This document shows positions 34,801 through 46,471 of a stretch of 64,000 nt of DNA, in pieces (the first letter of the stretch is position 1; each line of letters opens with the position of its first letter). The notes under the pieces are model-generated. The model ran no database searches. It was not told where the DNA came from and saw only the letters and a list, made by a program, of their open reading frames with translations. Location of the stretch: contig OX465283.1 in NCBI GenBank assembly GCA_949987705.1, positions 48,274,953 to 48,338,952 of the forward strand. The letters run 5' to 3'. The position numbers were made by a program, and so were the translations under genes. The stretch comes from Thereva unica. Its lineage: Eukaryota; Arthropoda; Insecta; Diptera; Therevidae.

Positions 34801-36520
34801 TTTTGTTCAAATTTACCAAAAACTAATTGGTAAATACTTCTCAGCCCACTATATTCAGCAAATTCGATACCAAATCATAATTTAAATAATTATTATTAAA
34901 GTCAAATAAAAAAGAAATGAATCAACATAAAATTTCCGCAAATAATCTCTGAATTTCATTAAATTATAATTTATTAAATTTTGAAGTAGGATTTTTTTTT
35001 ACAGCAAAAACAACAGCGAAATCACAAAAATCACGACGGAATCCACTCTTTAAATTTATTCAAACCCCATTTTTTTTTGGTTTTATTTTTGGGAATTCAC
35101 AGAAAAAATAATCCACCCAGAAAGAGCATTTAATTTGACAACGTGCCCACAGAAAATGTAGCAAGAAGAAACTGACGACAGTAACTTTTGTAAGGTCATT
35201 GGAAAGCCTCAACATCCTATCAGAAGCCCATTTGCATGAATCCTTGCATAATGTAATCGCAAGCCTTCAGGATAAGCGATCCTCTTTCCATTCATCAATG
35301 GCTCCCTCCTTCTGAAATTTTCCATAAAAGGATTTCGTCGCTAAGCCCGAAATGACAGATAGACGAGAGGATGTCGATCGCCCTTTGCGCTCCACCCCAG
35401 CCATCGATATCCTATACACAGCATTCAGCTGGTGGATGTTATCCTTCTGATTCTGATTACGATTTCTGTAACTTCAGGCATTCAATGAGCAAGGACCAAG
35501 TCAATAGGCTTTCCAATTTCTCAGCCGCAAGTTGATTTTTTTCGCGTTTATTTTCCTTCGTTTTTTTTGCCCCCCGTTATGAAACTTAGAGGAGCAAAAA
35601 AATGAAGATGGTATATTTAGAGAAGAGTTATACTTACTCCTGCCGCTCTACCCTCTCCTTGTATTGAATGCGATTTCTTCAATCTTGCCCAGTATTTATG
35701 GAAAAAAAATCTGAGCGAAAGCAATGTGGACAGAGGAGGAAATTTATGAATAAAAAGTTCTTCCTTCGTTTCGTCCTTTTTATTTTGCTTTAAGAAAAAT
35801 AAAACAAGAAAAATGTCCCCGTCATGACCTCTCAGTCGGAAAATGAGTTTTTTTCTTATCCAGCCGGCAGTGAATGGAATGGAAAACGTTTCTACTTTTC
35901 TGTAGCAGCATCAATTTCTATTTTTCAGTTTTAAATATCCGATTTCATTTGCTAGGATGCACGTAAATAGAGAGTGGTGCCCTGTGCATTCAGGTGCATT
36001 CTGTAGGGGAAGAATGCGATAGGAGATGAAGGACCTTAAATTTATGCAAACGAAGTCTTTGAAAATGTTTTCAATGCGAGTAGATTTGAGTTTTCATAGA
36101 ATTGTGGCAATTATTTTGAACCAAGATAAAATGTCGAGGAGATTCTTTTCGCTGGAATGTAAGATGTATTAATTTAATTTATAAACAGGGAATATGCAAG
36201 ACGGAATATGAAGAAAATGAAATTGCAAGGGTTTCATATTTGAAATGAAAACTTCTTATATGAAGGGTGATTTTTTAGCTAGGTAAAGACGAATTCAATC
36301 CTGTAGTTTCCTACTATAAGCTATAGAATAAATTTTTAAAATATCCACTTCTTTAGATTTAGCCAGTAAGTATGCATTTCAACAGAATGTTAAACTCATT
36401 ACTGGGAGAAAAGTCTCATTTGTGAGATATTACAGTACAAAGAGCGAAAGCCGCCACAGCCACGAGAGTTTTACTAAAGATTCCATGGTATGACGCAATT
36501 CACATCCCACGTGTTGCACA
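34801..36520. other. Unassigned DNA
   Basis: AT-rich, no coding signature on either strand. Confidence 0.35.
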
Positions 36521-36524
36521 TACT

Positions 36525-36690
36525 TCAATAACAAAGAGGGTAATTTGATCACTGATCTTAAAGAGAAGAACACTTTTCATCTATAAGTGATGGTAATCCT
36601 ACGCTGCTGCCCCCAAGCTTAGACGGAGTGAGCAGAGCCATCAACCGGTTTAAAAACAACAAAGCCCCGGAAGCCATACTTTAAACCGGA
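36525..36690 (+). pseudogene. RTE-like LINE fragment upstream of RT
   Basis: NKEGNLITDLKEKNTFHL then, after a frame change, LLPPSLDGVSRAINRFKNNK and APEAI match the pre-RT region (EGN-LT-D, then ...I-LKNNKAPG) of RTE-like LINEs. Only about 55 codons remain. Confidence 0.55.
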
Positions 36691-37282
36691 TGTAAATTTA
36701 AAAACAACTCTGACCGTATGATCAAATCAGTATCTTACCAAGGCGGTACCCCGGGTCTCAAAAACGGGGGTTGGCTGACTGGAGGGGTCGTGGATGGGTG
36801 AGACTCCGGAGACCCACCTTAAACTCGTGCACCACCACTTATTTCCATACGATCATTCCTATCAGGATGGACTCAGAAGAGTCAGGGGAACGCGTAGGGT
36901 ACCTGTAATATAAAATTCTCCCGGATGGGGATCATCGTCGGCTGCTATGCCATCTTGTATCATCCTAGAAAAGAAGAGAGAGCAGAACAATCCAAACCTA
37001 CCTCCTTTACCCACTGAAACTCAAATGCTTTTTAAAACTCTATATTTAATTCCGTACATCGCTTCCTAAGATAACATTTAACATGCAATCAATCACAACT
37101 AAATCAAATCAACTAAATTATTACCAACTCAAATTTTTATTGACAAAATGAGGGGATGTGTGCTACGAGGTAAAACATTACATTGAAAAAAAAAATTTAC
37201 GTAACGACGATCTTGAAAAAAACCCGCCCTGGTACCATTAAGTTTCTTTTTTCACATTTCCGCCTCAAAATTTCCACAACCT

Positions 37283-37492
37283 GTGCACATTTAGCAGGAC
37301 CAAGATAAGACTGCAAGACTTTTAGCAAGACTTTTTGCTGATCACTGCAAGACTTTTGACACTTAGTGATAAGCAAAAAGTCTCCCTATCTTGATCTTGC
37401 AGCCTTGTTTTGTCCTGTCTTGACTTAGTCTTGCTTTGGTCTTTGCTAAATATGTAAGAAAAGGCAAAACTGCAATACCAGTCTTGCTTATC
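37283..37492. repeat. GTCTTG/CAAGAC-rich repeat, copy 1
   Basis: The sequence is dominated by CAAGAC and GTCTTG steps, with TTTAGCAGGACCAAGA, CTTAGTGATAAGCAAAAAG and TCTTGATCTTGCAG. The same modules form the foldback at 60785-61164. It looks like one arm pair without the terminal GTGATGAGCAA. Confidence 0.7.
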
Positions 37493-37744
37493 CTTAAAGG
37501 GTGATTGTGATTAATAAACTTAGCACTGCCATATAAAAAAATTCAATTTTTATCTATTCTATTTGCGCTAGGCTTGTTACTAAACATTCTACCATTAGGT
37601 GAACGGGTTGACACCAGGAGTTTAAACTTTCACATAAAAAAAAATGGTATGATGTCTACTTATGGTATAGTCAGGCCAAGTCGCGCAAGACGTGCGTGCT
37701 TCCAAATAGTTCGTTTACGAGCAGGATCCATTTCTACCAATTCG

Positions 37745-37916
37745 ACGTCGACTGAAAATGGCATGGAGCGCGTTCTTGAACCTCAAAACCTTATGACAGT
37801 GGTAATGTTGGAATTAACCACGGAGTTTTTGCACGACAAAGTTTACCATAATTATCCATAGTAAGGTTTTTGAACGTGCTCCGTGACGTTTTCAGTCGAC
37901 GTCGCATTGTATGAAC
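37745..37916. repeat. Short inverted repeat around TCGACGTCGACTG
   Basis: ACGTCGACTGAAAATGGCAT, GGAGCGCGTTC and CTCAAAACCTTA (37747-37793) are mirrored by TAAGGTTTTTGAACGTGCTC and TTTTCAGTCGACGTCG (37861-37907). No coding capacity; possibly a MITE remnant. Confidence 0.55.
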
Positions 37917-39560
37917 TGGTGTCCCTGTATTGGTTGGCCCAAAAAAAAAATATAGCGAAATATCGTTACTAGATATTGGTCCGAGTTACCAAGAGGTGTC
38001 CACTATGTATGACCTGCTAATTGGGAAATAACTAGGAGATCAAGATAATAAGATAGTATGCATGTTGACTAACTGATTTAGCGATTGGCCTATAATAGTC
38101 TACGAAAAGTTGTAGATTATTAATTCTGCAAAAAAAAACCCAGTTTTTATTTTAAACAAACACTGGTGCCATCTGAGCAACTCAGTTGAAAGAAAATCGG
38201 AGATTCGCTCTGAAATGGGGGAATATCTAATCAAGCGTAATATTGTTGCCGCATTGCGAAGAGGGACCCCACGAGAATAGGTCCTTCTTGACATTGTCAT
38301 CAATAATGTTGCTTCACTGACATGTACAAGAAAACGTGATACGAGTACAAACTATAATAAAAATCCATTTAATAATCGGAAAAATAAGCTTTTGAAAGAA
38401 AGAAATATTTGCATAGCCTTATAAGTCACCATCTTTCGTGGATAGATTCTCGGCAATATTTATTGTATAGCAAAGTAGTACTAGATCGAGGCTCTTCATT
38501 TCAAATATACTTGAATAATTCGTTAATTTAGTAACTCACTTTCACTTTCTCCTATTTTTTTCCACCACCATCTAAAATGAAATTGTGACTATTATTGTAT
38601 TTTTCACTTTCACGTATATTTTTTCATATTTTTCACTCCCCAAAATCATAATGAAATGAAAATTCAATTGACTTTGATTACATCCCACACTAGCAAACAG
38701 CAAAATTGAAGTGAAAAGAACCCTTAAAAATGTATTAATATTTATGTGATTTATTATGACCTTAACCCCGGGTAATTTAGTTTGGGGTTTCTGCTGAATG
38801 GCCCGGCCCGGTGGGGAATTTTAATGAAATGAGAAATGGACTTTTGGGGATTCTACAAGGAGATTTTATGGCAGGTCATTAACATGGTGTGAAAATTTTA
38901 AGTTTAATTTTACTTCCCAGAATGTATATAAAATTTAATTTTAATAAACCTTGTTTAATTTAATTTTATTTTAAAGTGTGAAAAAGTAGTTAGTTTAGTG
39001 TTGTATATGGATTTATGAATTTTTGGAATTTTTAGAGGACATAATTTCATGTTAGCCTAGTGCGGTGGGGTATCTCATTTACGATTAAAAATTATATTAA
39101 AAGTTCTTTTTACTAAAAGTATGTAGTTGTGAAGATGTGGATCCAGTAAAGATTTTAGTGTTTTGATTTGCGCTTAGTTACTGTCGCTAATTTTATTTAA
39201 TATATTGCGCACCGAAGAAAAAGACCTAATTCATAAATAGGCGCCGGGTTCGACTTTATATACACATATAAAAGGCACAAGGTCACTTCGGCTAAACGTC
39301 TGTAAATATTATAAATTCAATGCCCTTATTGATTAATAGATATTTGATTTAAATAGCTCGAACAACTTGAATCTAAATCAGGGCAGGTGCTGTGTCGTAC
39401 TAAAGCATTAATTTTTGAAGATACATATTGTTCGTTTCTGCTGAGTGCTGGTTCCTACTCAATTTTTTAAATAATATGAAAACTCAGAACTGTCAACCTT
39501 TTGAAAAATTGTGTCCTACCGTTTATGTCAATCATAACAGGCGCAAGTTTGTACAACCGA
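37917..39560. other. Unassigned DNA
   Basis: AT-rich, with no recognisable coding or repeat signature. Confidence 0.35.
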
Positions 39561-40035
39561 GGGGGCCTCAGTAGTCTAGGGGTTAGGCGCCTGAATGCTA
39601 TTCCGGGGGGCCCGGTTCGAATCCCGGCCAGCCCCACGGTCCTGCGCCTTTCCACTTTCCCACCCACATAACTTTCCTTCTATTTTCTCCCGTCTTTACA
39701 TTCCTGATTCCTCCTGTCATAGCCTTCGCTAGTCCTTCCCTGCTCCACCAAGCGCTTGTCATCGGTTGGCTGATGAGATTCAACTCGTTTCAGGAGGAAT
39801 AACACTCCAGCGAGTTGTTTCTTAAATGCCCCGATGCCATAGTCGCGAAATGGTTGGAAGTAGTGGAATAAAATATCGCGGCTAGGTTGTGACAGCTCCT
39901 TCCTACTTCTCTCTCTTTCTACTCTCCATCTTCCGGCCAGAGCTGCTGTTCGACATGCTATACAAAAAAAAAAAATAGATTGTCGAACAGTACAAAGGGG
40001 CTTTCCCTAAGCCTCTAGTCTATCACATAAAAAAA
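39561..40035 (+). repeat. tRNA-headed SINE, copy B
   Basis: Head GGGGGCCTCAGTAGTCTAGG and B-box GGTTCGAATCCCGG, the shared body (CAGCGAGTTGTTTCTTAAAT) and tail (TGTCGAACAGTACAAAGG, then AAAAAAA) align with copies A and C. The head carries changes relative to C (for example CAGTAGTCTAGGGGTTAGGC). Confidence 0.85.
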
Positions 40036-40217
40036 CCGAAGTTTTGATATTTATTTCAAATGGCAAATACGGCCGTATATAAATGTTATGAAAAATTATA
40101 CTAAGAATGCGAAAGTTTTTTACCAGTTCTCACTGTTTTTGGATAACCTATTGCAATTTTGTTAATAGATAACCTTCTCTTTTCAAAACGATTTTAAGAA
40201 AAGATTTGGGCTTATAA

Positions 40218-40637
40218 TTGATCCGCCGAAACAAGTCTTTTCATATAGTTTTCAAATTGACGTGTAGAAATTTCAAAAATACACAAGAACCCCGCGAAAG
40301 CTTGCAACACTTTGGTATTACATGCCCACGACAATACGCAAAATTCTTATTCATGGATTCAAAATTGCAACTGCTTCCTATCGGAGATATGTCAGAAGAA
40401 GCTCAAGAGTCATGTAATAAGTTTATCAAAAAGCTTCCAGAAGATTTCGCTAGGAAAAGTAGTCAAGATAATAATATGCGAGACATTTTCCAAAGACTTT
40501 TTGCAACAACGGATCCGGATCCGCTTAAAACCATTATCGAAAGAAGTAAAAGAGTTAGGTACTACTTCCGCCGTCAGTTCCACAATTATGCAGTAATTTT
40601 CAACAATACTAGCTTAAAACCGAAAACAAATTCGTAA
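40218..40637 (+). CDS. Transposase-like C-terminal fragment (multi-copy arthropod family, uncertain)
   Basis: The frame is open for 139 codons. From about residue 50, PIGDMSEEAQESCNKFIKK then DFARKSSQDNNMRDIFQRLF and ATTDPDP resemble the conserved block (SEEAxEAxxK, RKxSR, D.F..L....DP) in the C-terminal part of a transposase-like family I recall as numerous in arthropod genomes. The superfamily could not be named with certainty. No catalytic motif or terminal repeats were found nearby, so it is likely truncated. Upstream residues (MIRRNKSFHIVFKL) are not recognised. Confidence 0.4.
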   Translation: MIRRNKSFHIVFKLTCRNFKNTQEPRESLQHFGITCPRQYAKFLFMDSKLQLLPIGDMSEEAQESCNKFIKKLPEDFARKSSQDNNMRDIFQRLFATTDPDPLKTIIERSKRVRYYFRRQFHNYAVIFNNTSLKPKTNS

Positions 40638-41099
40638 TTAGCAACCTCAAAATCTCCCAGATACCTATTTTCAGTAAAAATAATGATTTTTTAACATTGA
40701 CGGTCGCCATTTTGAAGCCGCTTTTGTTTTTTTAAAACTGATAACCAATTTTTAACGAATAATTTCAACGAATTATATCGATTCTTTATAGTTTTGATCA
40801 ACTTTTTGGCGTTTCCGGTCACTATGCACTCCTGCTTACAATAGTGGAGAATATCTTTACGCTGAAAGTCCCTTTTCAATATCAGCTTTGGGCGTTCCCT
40901 TCCCATCCCAGTTCTATATATTTTTTAACATTGCATAATCGTAGTGGGGAACATTCCTTTTACTGGTGCTTTCTATAGAAGCGTTTCTGAAGCAGTCACA
41001 AAAGTAGAAAAACTTTCTAACCCTCCAATTTATGTTATAGCGCCTGTGGATAGTGAAAAAACTGCGGTGTCGAAAAGTTTTTGTTCATCTTTTGCAATT

Positions 41100-41260
41100 G
41101 CCTTTTCATTCTTCCAAACGCGAGTGTAAACAGAGGTTTTACCAAACGGTCACCCAACTAAGTACCAACCAATTACAACATTCTGCTTCACCACGAACGA
41201 GAACGAGTCTATTTTTGCCCGTTTTCTTCAGCCCATACAATTCCTTAAAGCTCCAAACAT
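41100..41260 (-). repeat. 5S rRNA-derived SINE (copy 3)
   Basis: On the minus strand GAAGAAAACGGGCAAAAATA and CTCGTTCTCGTTCGTGG lead to TTGGTACTTAGTTGGGTGAC (the 5S C-box region). The tail CGCGTTTGGAAG...GCAATTGCAAAAGATGAAC follows. The copy at 54.1 kb has the same head (GAAGAAAACGGACAAGCG), 5S block and tail in the same order, defining a family. Confidence 0.7.
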
Positions 41261-42725
41261 AGCATAATAACAGCGTTCCAAATTCGCTCAGCATATTAAC
41301 GCTTCGAATTTTCCTCGCTGGGATAGCTTCGAGACTGATTCTGCCAAAAGAAAGATGAGTACTGAGCCTAAGAGCTGAGCACAAGGACCTGTCTACATAA
41401 GACCTGCTTCATTGTAGGTTTTACTATATAAATTTATGCTCATCCGCGAATAAGGAACCGACCGTTCGGTATCTATATTTAATGCTCTCAATGAACTTAT
41501 TGTTACCACATTTTTGGAATTTCAATATCCTTAAAGGGTTCCCAAACATATTTTAGTCCCAGGCCTCGCAAGGAAAGTTGATGGGTCTGATGAAATAAAA
41601 TTGAAATCAAATAATTTTTTTCTGATTTTTGCTTGAAATTTGGTTGAATAGGAATTATCATCCAAAAATAAATTATTTCAGTCTTATGGGGGCGAAATTA
41701 GCCCTAGAAATGTTTTTTTTGACGTGTCTTATAAATCGATGCGGCTCGGAGGCATTCACGAAAAAGTTGTAACGAAGCAACTAACGTCCGGTCATGTCCA
41801 GTCACGTCACGATGCTGGCGCAGCATTCGAGAAAGAGGCTCATAAGGGATTGTAAAGTTATGTATGCATGTATTGTATTGTATGTATGTATGTATGAACA
41901 GAAATGTATGTAAGTGAACTTGTCATTTTAAACAAAAAGTTTTAAAATTGAAAAACTAAATAAAACGAAATATGTCAGTGATTTATGAATTTAAAAGTGT
42001 AATCTTCATTTAATCCTTTGTTCCAAGAAACTTATAACACAAAAACGACGTTATCACGTAAAAACTTCGACCGTATACCGACTTTACAGGAAACCAATTC
42101 TTTTTTTTTTGTATTTAAATTTTTTTTTTGATGAAATATTATTAAAAAATTGGGAAATTTATTCTAATCCCCTTCTAAGGGGGTTAAACCGAATTTCTTA
42201 AAATAATATTTTAATTTGAATCTACGAAAATAATTTTTTTTTTTCAATGTATTTTTTTATTTTATTTCGGTATATTTTATGGCCCCAAAAAGAACATATA
42301 GGGAAAAGTCTACATAATTTTTCCTCCATTTTTTCACTTAAAACAACCATTTAACCCTTTAAATGCTCGGTTCCGCGCAAAATATCAAGACTGTTTTGAT
42401 ATGAGCACCGGCATCAAATTTTCAAGCACCGCACTCTCGTTCGAGAATCGATGCGTTGCTCTTACTTAACATATGGGCAAATCCACCAAACTGTTGATTT
42501 CGAGATTTTTTTTTTTAATTTTTTTTTTCAAGACACACTATTGGGACTTTGTATACGTATTTGTATACCTATTATTAGTGAAAAATTGTTGGCGTTCTTA
42601 GTTTTACCTCCAGGCCATTCAAATTAAAGACGTAATAATACATAGCTTTCATACGCTTAGAATGGAAAAATTTTCTCGTCGTTTTGGCATTATTGTTTTT
42701 TGCTGATATTTAAAAATAAAATAAT
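41261..42725. other. AT-rich DNA with a TATG microsatellite
   Basis: A (TATG)n run sits at about 41879-41897. GCTTGAAATTTGGTTGAATAG (41631-41651) resembles part of the foldback at 50.3 kb (GTTTGAAATTTGGTTCAAAAG), suggesting a distant relative. No coding signature. Confidence 0.4.
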
Positions 42726-44201
42726 AAGGCATCAGGATCTGACAACATACCTACTGAACTCATTAAGCAAAGCGGAGAGGAAACTATCCAAAAACTGCAT
42801 GAAGTAATAGTGGAAATCTGGACACGGAAAGAAATGCCTGATGAGTGGAACGAGGGCATAGTGTGTCCTTTACACAAAAAAGGAGACCCTCTATCTTGCA
42901 GCAACTATAGAGGAATAACGCTATTGAATACAACATACAAAGTGTTCTCACGTGTACTCTATAATAGACTACAACCATACGTGGAAAGAATACTAGGAGA
43001 GTATCAATGCGGTTTTCGTCCTGGAAGATCCACAACAGACCAGTTATTTGTACTCAAAGAAACCCTAGAAAAGGCCGTTGAATTTAACATAAACATCCAC
43101 ATGTTATTCATCGACTACAGATATGCTTACGATAGTGTGAACCGCAAGGAGTTATTTGAGGCTATGGAGCAGCTCGGAATATCAAAACACCTTGTAGAGC
43201 TGACAAAAATCTCGATGAAAGATGCAAGGTGTAAAGTCAGAATTGATGGTGAATTATCCCCACCCCTCAGAACAAATAGAGGATTAAGGCAAGGTGACGC
43301 ACTCTCCTGCCTGTTATTCAACGTGGCCCTAGAAAAAGCAGTAAGAGATGCATCGATTAACACATCAGGGTGTATCTTTGACAGGTCAGTGCAAATACTA
43401 GCCTTTGCCGACGATATTGCTATCCTTGGAAGATCATTTGAGAGCATGAAGGAGGCCTTTGTAGCACTTGAGCAAGCCGCAAAAAAAATCGGGTTGGAAA
43501 TAAATGAGCACAAAACAAAGTATATGTGCACAAAAAACACCAGAAGTAGCAGACAAAATATAACGATCGACACCTACAACATCGAAGCAGTGGATGAATT
43601 CGTATATCTAGGCACGATTATAACGAAAGGAAATGACACATCGGCCGAAATCAGAAGACGAATAGCACTGGCTAATAAATGCTACTTTGGTCTACGCAAG
43701 CACCTGACGTCTAGAAATATTTCAAGGAAGACAAAATTGGCACTTTACACAACACTAATAAGGCCTGTCCTACTATATGGTTCGGAAGTGTGGACATTGA
43801 AAAACGCAGACGAAGCATTGGTAGGAAGATTCGAAAGGAAAATCCTTCGTTCGATCTACAAAGGAATACAGGTTGAGGGCGTTTGGAGAAGAAGATACAA
43901 CTCAGAGTTGTATGAAATCAGCAAGATTCCAAACGTTGTTAAAGTGATCAAAATAAACAGACTACGATGGATTGGTCATGTACAACGAGGTGGAGAACGA
44001 AACCCGACAAAGATAGTGCTGGAGAAAGCTCCACCAGGAAAACGGAGACCAGGTCGTCCTAAGAAGAGATACATAGATGACGTCGAGGATGACTTGAGAC
44101 AGTTGGGCATAAGAAACTGGAGAAGTCGGGCCAGGGATCGAGAATCATGGAGGCAAATGCTGGAGGAAGCCAAGGCCAACAATAGGCTGTGGAGCTCCTG
44201 A
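42726..44201 (+). CDS. RTE-like LINE reverse transcriptase, 5'-truncated but open
   Basis: The frame is uninterrupted for 491 codons from the 5' break (KASGSDNIPTELIKQSG) to the stop. The shorter start usually drawn at 42810 is a GTG inside the protein, not an authentic start. RT blocks in order: WNEGIVCPLHKKGDP, NYRGITLLNTTYKVFSR, YQCGFRPGRSTTDQLF, palm motif A (LFIDYRYAYDSVN), GLRQGDALSCLLFNVALE, and catalytic FADD (43404-43415) in LAFADDIAILG. The thumb block RPVLLYGSEVWTLKNADEA and C-terminal end GRPGRPKKRYIDDVEDDL...MLEEAKANNRLW follow. The endonuclease and ORF1 are missing, so it cannot move by itself. The preserved frame implies recent arrival. RTE-like is the best family guess. Confidence 0.88.
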   Translation, partial: KASGSDNIPTELIKQSGEETIQKLHEVIVEIWTRKEMPDEWNEGIVCPLHKKGDPLSCSNYRGITLLNTTYKVFSRVLYNRLQPYVERILGEYQCGFRPGRSTTDQLFVLKETLEKAVEFNINIHMLFIDYRYAYDSVNRKELFEAMEQLGISKHLVELTKISMKDARCKVRIDGELSPPLRTNRGLRQGDALSCLLFNVALEKAVRDASINTSGCIFDRSVQILAFADDIAILGRSFESMKEAFVALEQAAKKIGLEINEHKTKYMCTKNTRSSRQNITIDTYNIEAVDEFVYLGTIITKGNDTSAEIRRRIALANKCYFGLRKHLTSRNISRKTKLALYTTLIRPVLLYGSEVWTLKNADEALVGRFERKILRSIYKGIQVEGVWRRRYNSELYEISKIPNVVKVIKINRLRWIGHVQRGGERNPTKIVLEKAPPGKRRPGRPKKRYIDDVEDDLRQLGIRNWRSRARDRESWRQMLEEAKANNRLWSS

Positions 44202-44214
44202 TGATGATGATGAT
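44199..44214 (+). repeat. (TGA)n tail of LINE
   Basis: The stop codon itself is the first unit of a five-fold TGA run, with virtually no 3' untranslated region. Short simple-repeat tails are typical of RTE-clade LINEs. Confidence 0.85.
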
Positions 44215-44825
44215 ATTTAATAATATTTATTTGAGTTTTAAATAAGTTAGAAGTTATATCCCAGAACTAAAAAAAATTTGTAAATTCAAAAAAATAAGAG
44301 TTTGGTCTTCTACGTTTCAAAGGAATATTATGGTCGTCGATTGGTTTCTCACGGGCTTTACGTTTTTGTAAGATTTTTTGCTCACGTTTTTCGGCAGCAA
44401 TTTTCCTCTTCTCTCTGACTTTTTGCGCCTTATTCGTTGTTAGCTGAGTTTCAGGTTATATTCTACTTCGTTTATAAAATAAATATAGAATTGTTAACTA
44501 CCCATTTTGTTTTAAATAAGTGTTCATAAATACTTACCTTTTTTAAGTTCGCAAAAATAGTCTAAATAGTTTCAACATAGAACGTAACAGAAGCACCTGA
44601 TTGTCTGACTGAATGTTTACAAAAATCAACAGCCTGATGTCTATAAATACCATGTCGATAAAGTAGAATTCTATTTTGACTGTGGTTGATCGAAAGATAT
44701 GTACATTATTTTTTTTAAAAAAACTAAGGAAATTTGTTTTTTTTAACTACTAAAAATTTTTTCCTACTTTTGATCATTTTTTATAATCTTCACTACTTTC
44801 TACTTCATAATCTACACTACTAGCT
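44215..44825. other. Unassigned DNA
   Basis: AT-rich, with no recognisable coding sequence. Confidence 0.35.
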
Positions 44826-45472
44826 CAGTGCAATTAGTCGAAAAAAGGGCATGAAATTGCATTTCATGATGGTCAAAAATTTTTTTTTTGGAATTTGTTG
44901 GGGTACATCTGACAATGTTAAAACCAAGTTTGTGGGGTCGCAGTGTGATGGGAAAAGCCGCCATCTTGAAAAAGAGGTAGAGGTCGTTTATACCAAATAA
45001 CTCGGTTGTGTGCAATGATAGCTGAAAATGATCAATACAAAGTCATTAGAGAATAAAATTATCTACAAAGTGAGTCCTTAACGAGGTCTGTAAGTTAATT
45101 TGGCTCAAAGTTATGGCCGCTCAAAGTTCGAACTTGTTCGGGTGGTTGAGGTTGAATGCAGTTTTTTGCGATTATCTCGTAAGATATTAATTTGGGTGGG
45201 TTAATGCCGATTACCAAACTTATAGTGCTAGTGATTACCTTTAGAATAAGCCCTTAGTCATCGTTCTTGCTTGTATGGTTTGCGAGTAATACAACGCCAA
45301 AGTTCGCACTTCACGTGCCTGAAATAACTAATAACGCAATTTTGTTTGAATATCTCCTTAACGGTTGCTCATATGAAAAAGTAGTAAACAGCAAAAATTC
45401 GGACAATAAAAATATCTTTCAAATGAGCTATTAGTTGAAGCTCCATGTCGTTTTATGCCAGCGATACAACCG
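44826..45472 (+). repeat. Left ~647-bp terminal inverted repeat
   Basis: It contains GCCGCCATCTTG near 44957 and long AT-rich blocks that complement the right arm. Near-identity to the right arm points to recent activity or gene conversion. Confidence 0.9.
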
Positions 45473-45697
45473 GTCAAAGGTCAACCTCGAGGTTTACGAA
45501 TTGTTTGTTTAACTACTTTGGGAAATTATAACAATGAGACATATGTAGTGGCTTAGAACCATCAATTTTGACGATTTTTTTTAGTAAAACACTGAAGAAC
45601 GTTATGAAAGTACCTTGTTTATGAAAAAACGTATTAACAATAATGACCGTACTATTACATGAAAATATTTTTCCTGAATTTTATCATTTTGTTATGT

Positions 45698-46471
45698 TCA
45701 TTTACAGTATTTCGGTATTTTTGATTGTCCTGGTTCTGTGTCTCGATCCTCGTCATCCGAAATTTGTGCGGATCCTTCTGGACCTTCAATCAATTCTGGG
45801 ACATGCGAAAGTTGCAAATAAAAGAGAGAGTCATCATCGTCGTCATTGGTGATTTCCACATATTTGTTAATGTTGGTGCAGGTTTCACCACTGCAGTGTT
45901 TACAAATGCTGGAGCACGTCAAGCCGGCTTTGCGACATCCACAAGCCGCGCCACATTTAGACATGCACGAACAAGTGATTATTTTCATTAACTCAGGAGG
46001 AGCAGGATCCTTGATGGACGTAACAGGAACATATATCCGAGGCTCTTTTGTCCAGCCCCAATTTTCGGGATCCAGGTAGTTCCCGAGCCAACTCTGGACC
46101 TGATGATACGTCCGAAGTATGTGCTGAGAGAGCGCGTCTTTTGTGGGAGGTAATGATGAGAGGTTGTTCTTGCTTTTTGTCAAGGATTTCGTAAATTTGA
46201 TATAACGAAGTTTGTCAATTGATAATGTTTTTCCTCCGCCATAAAGTATTACGTAAAACCTCTCTCCTACTGCAATTAGTCTTTCTGGGTTAATGTTTTC
46301 TTCCTTGAAAAGCTCCACTCCTGCTTCGAGTGCGGTGCAATTTTTCTTCTTCGTGGTGAGAAATTTTATTTTTCCTGCGAAGTAAGTGGCCGATGTTGTG
46401 TCACAACCGGAGAAGGCATAAAACGACATGGAGCGGTTGTATCGCTGGCATAAAACGACATGGAGCTTCAA
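45698..46471 (-). CDS. Cysteine-rich (CXC-type) protein fragment carried by the long-TIR element
   Basis: 257 codons are open. Residues 1-13 are encoded by the terminal repeat, so the ancestral protein probably starts N-terminal to the present frame. Recognisable parts: AFSGCDTTSATYFAGKI (19-35); LRYIKFTKS (88-96); SLPPTKDALSQHILRTYHQV (105-124); WLGNYLDPENWGW (128-140); PPELMKIITCSCMSKCGA (158-175). A cysteine cluster at 167-198 spaced like tesmin/CXC zinc-binding domains follows (CSCMSKC, CGCRKAGLTCSSICKHC). The C-tail is acidic (DDDDD at 210-214, later DDEDRD). I recall this GCDTTS...LPPT...DP.NWGW...CXC layout from multi-copy uncharacterised arthropod and cnidarian proteins; its role is unknown. 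It has the look of a captured gene or of a transposon accessory protein. A run of five Asp codons weakens any exact boundary. Confidence 0.65.
   Translation of the reverse strand: MKLHVVLCQRYNRSMSFYAFSGCDTTSATYFAGKIKFLTTKKKNCTALEAGVELFKEENINPERLIAVGERFYVILYGGGKTLSIDKLRYIKFTKSLTKSKNNLSSLPPTKDALSQHILRTYHQVQSWLGNYLDPENWGWTKEPRIYVPVTSIKDPAPPELMKIITCSCMSKCGAACGCRKAGLTCSSICKHCSGETCTNINKYVEITNDDDDDSLFYLQLSHVPELIEGPEGSAQISDDEDRDTEPGQSKIPKYCK

Noticed and set aside
42810..42812. Start codon of the LINE ORF at 42810
   Set aside because: It is a GTG inside the protein. The same frame runs upstream to about 42726 with RT-type residues, so this copy is simply 5'-truncated.
45725..46079. Plus-strand frames over 45.7-46.1 kb
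   Set aside because: They are antisense to the CXC-type ORF. Their low complexity mirrors the Asp and Cys codons of that frame.
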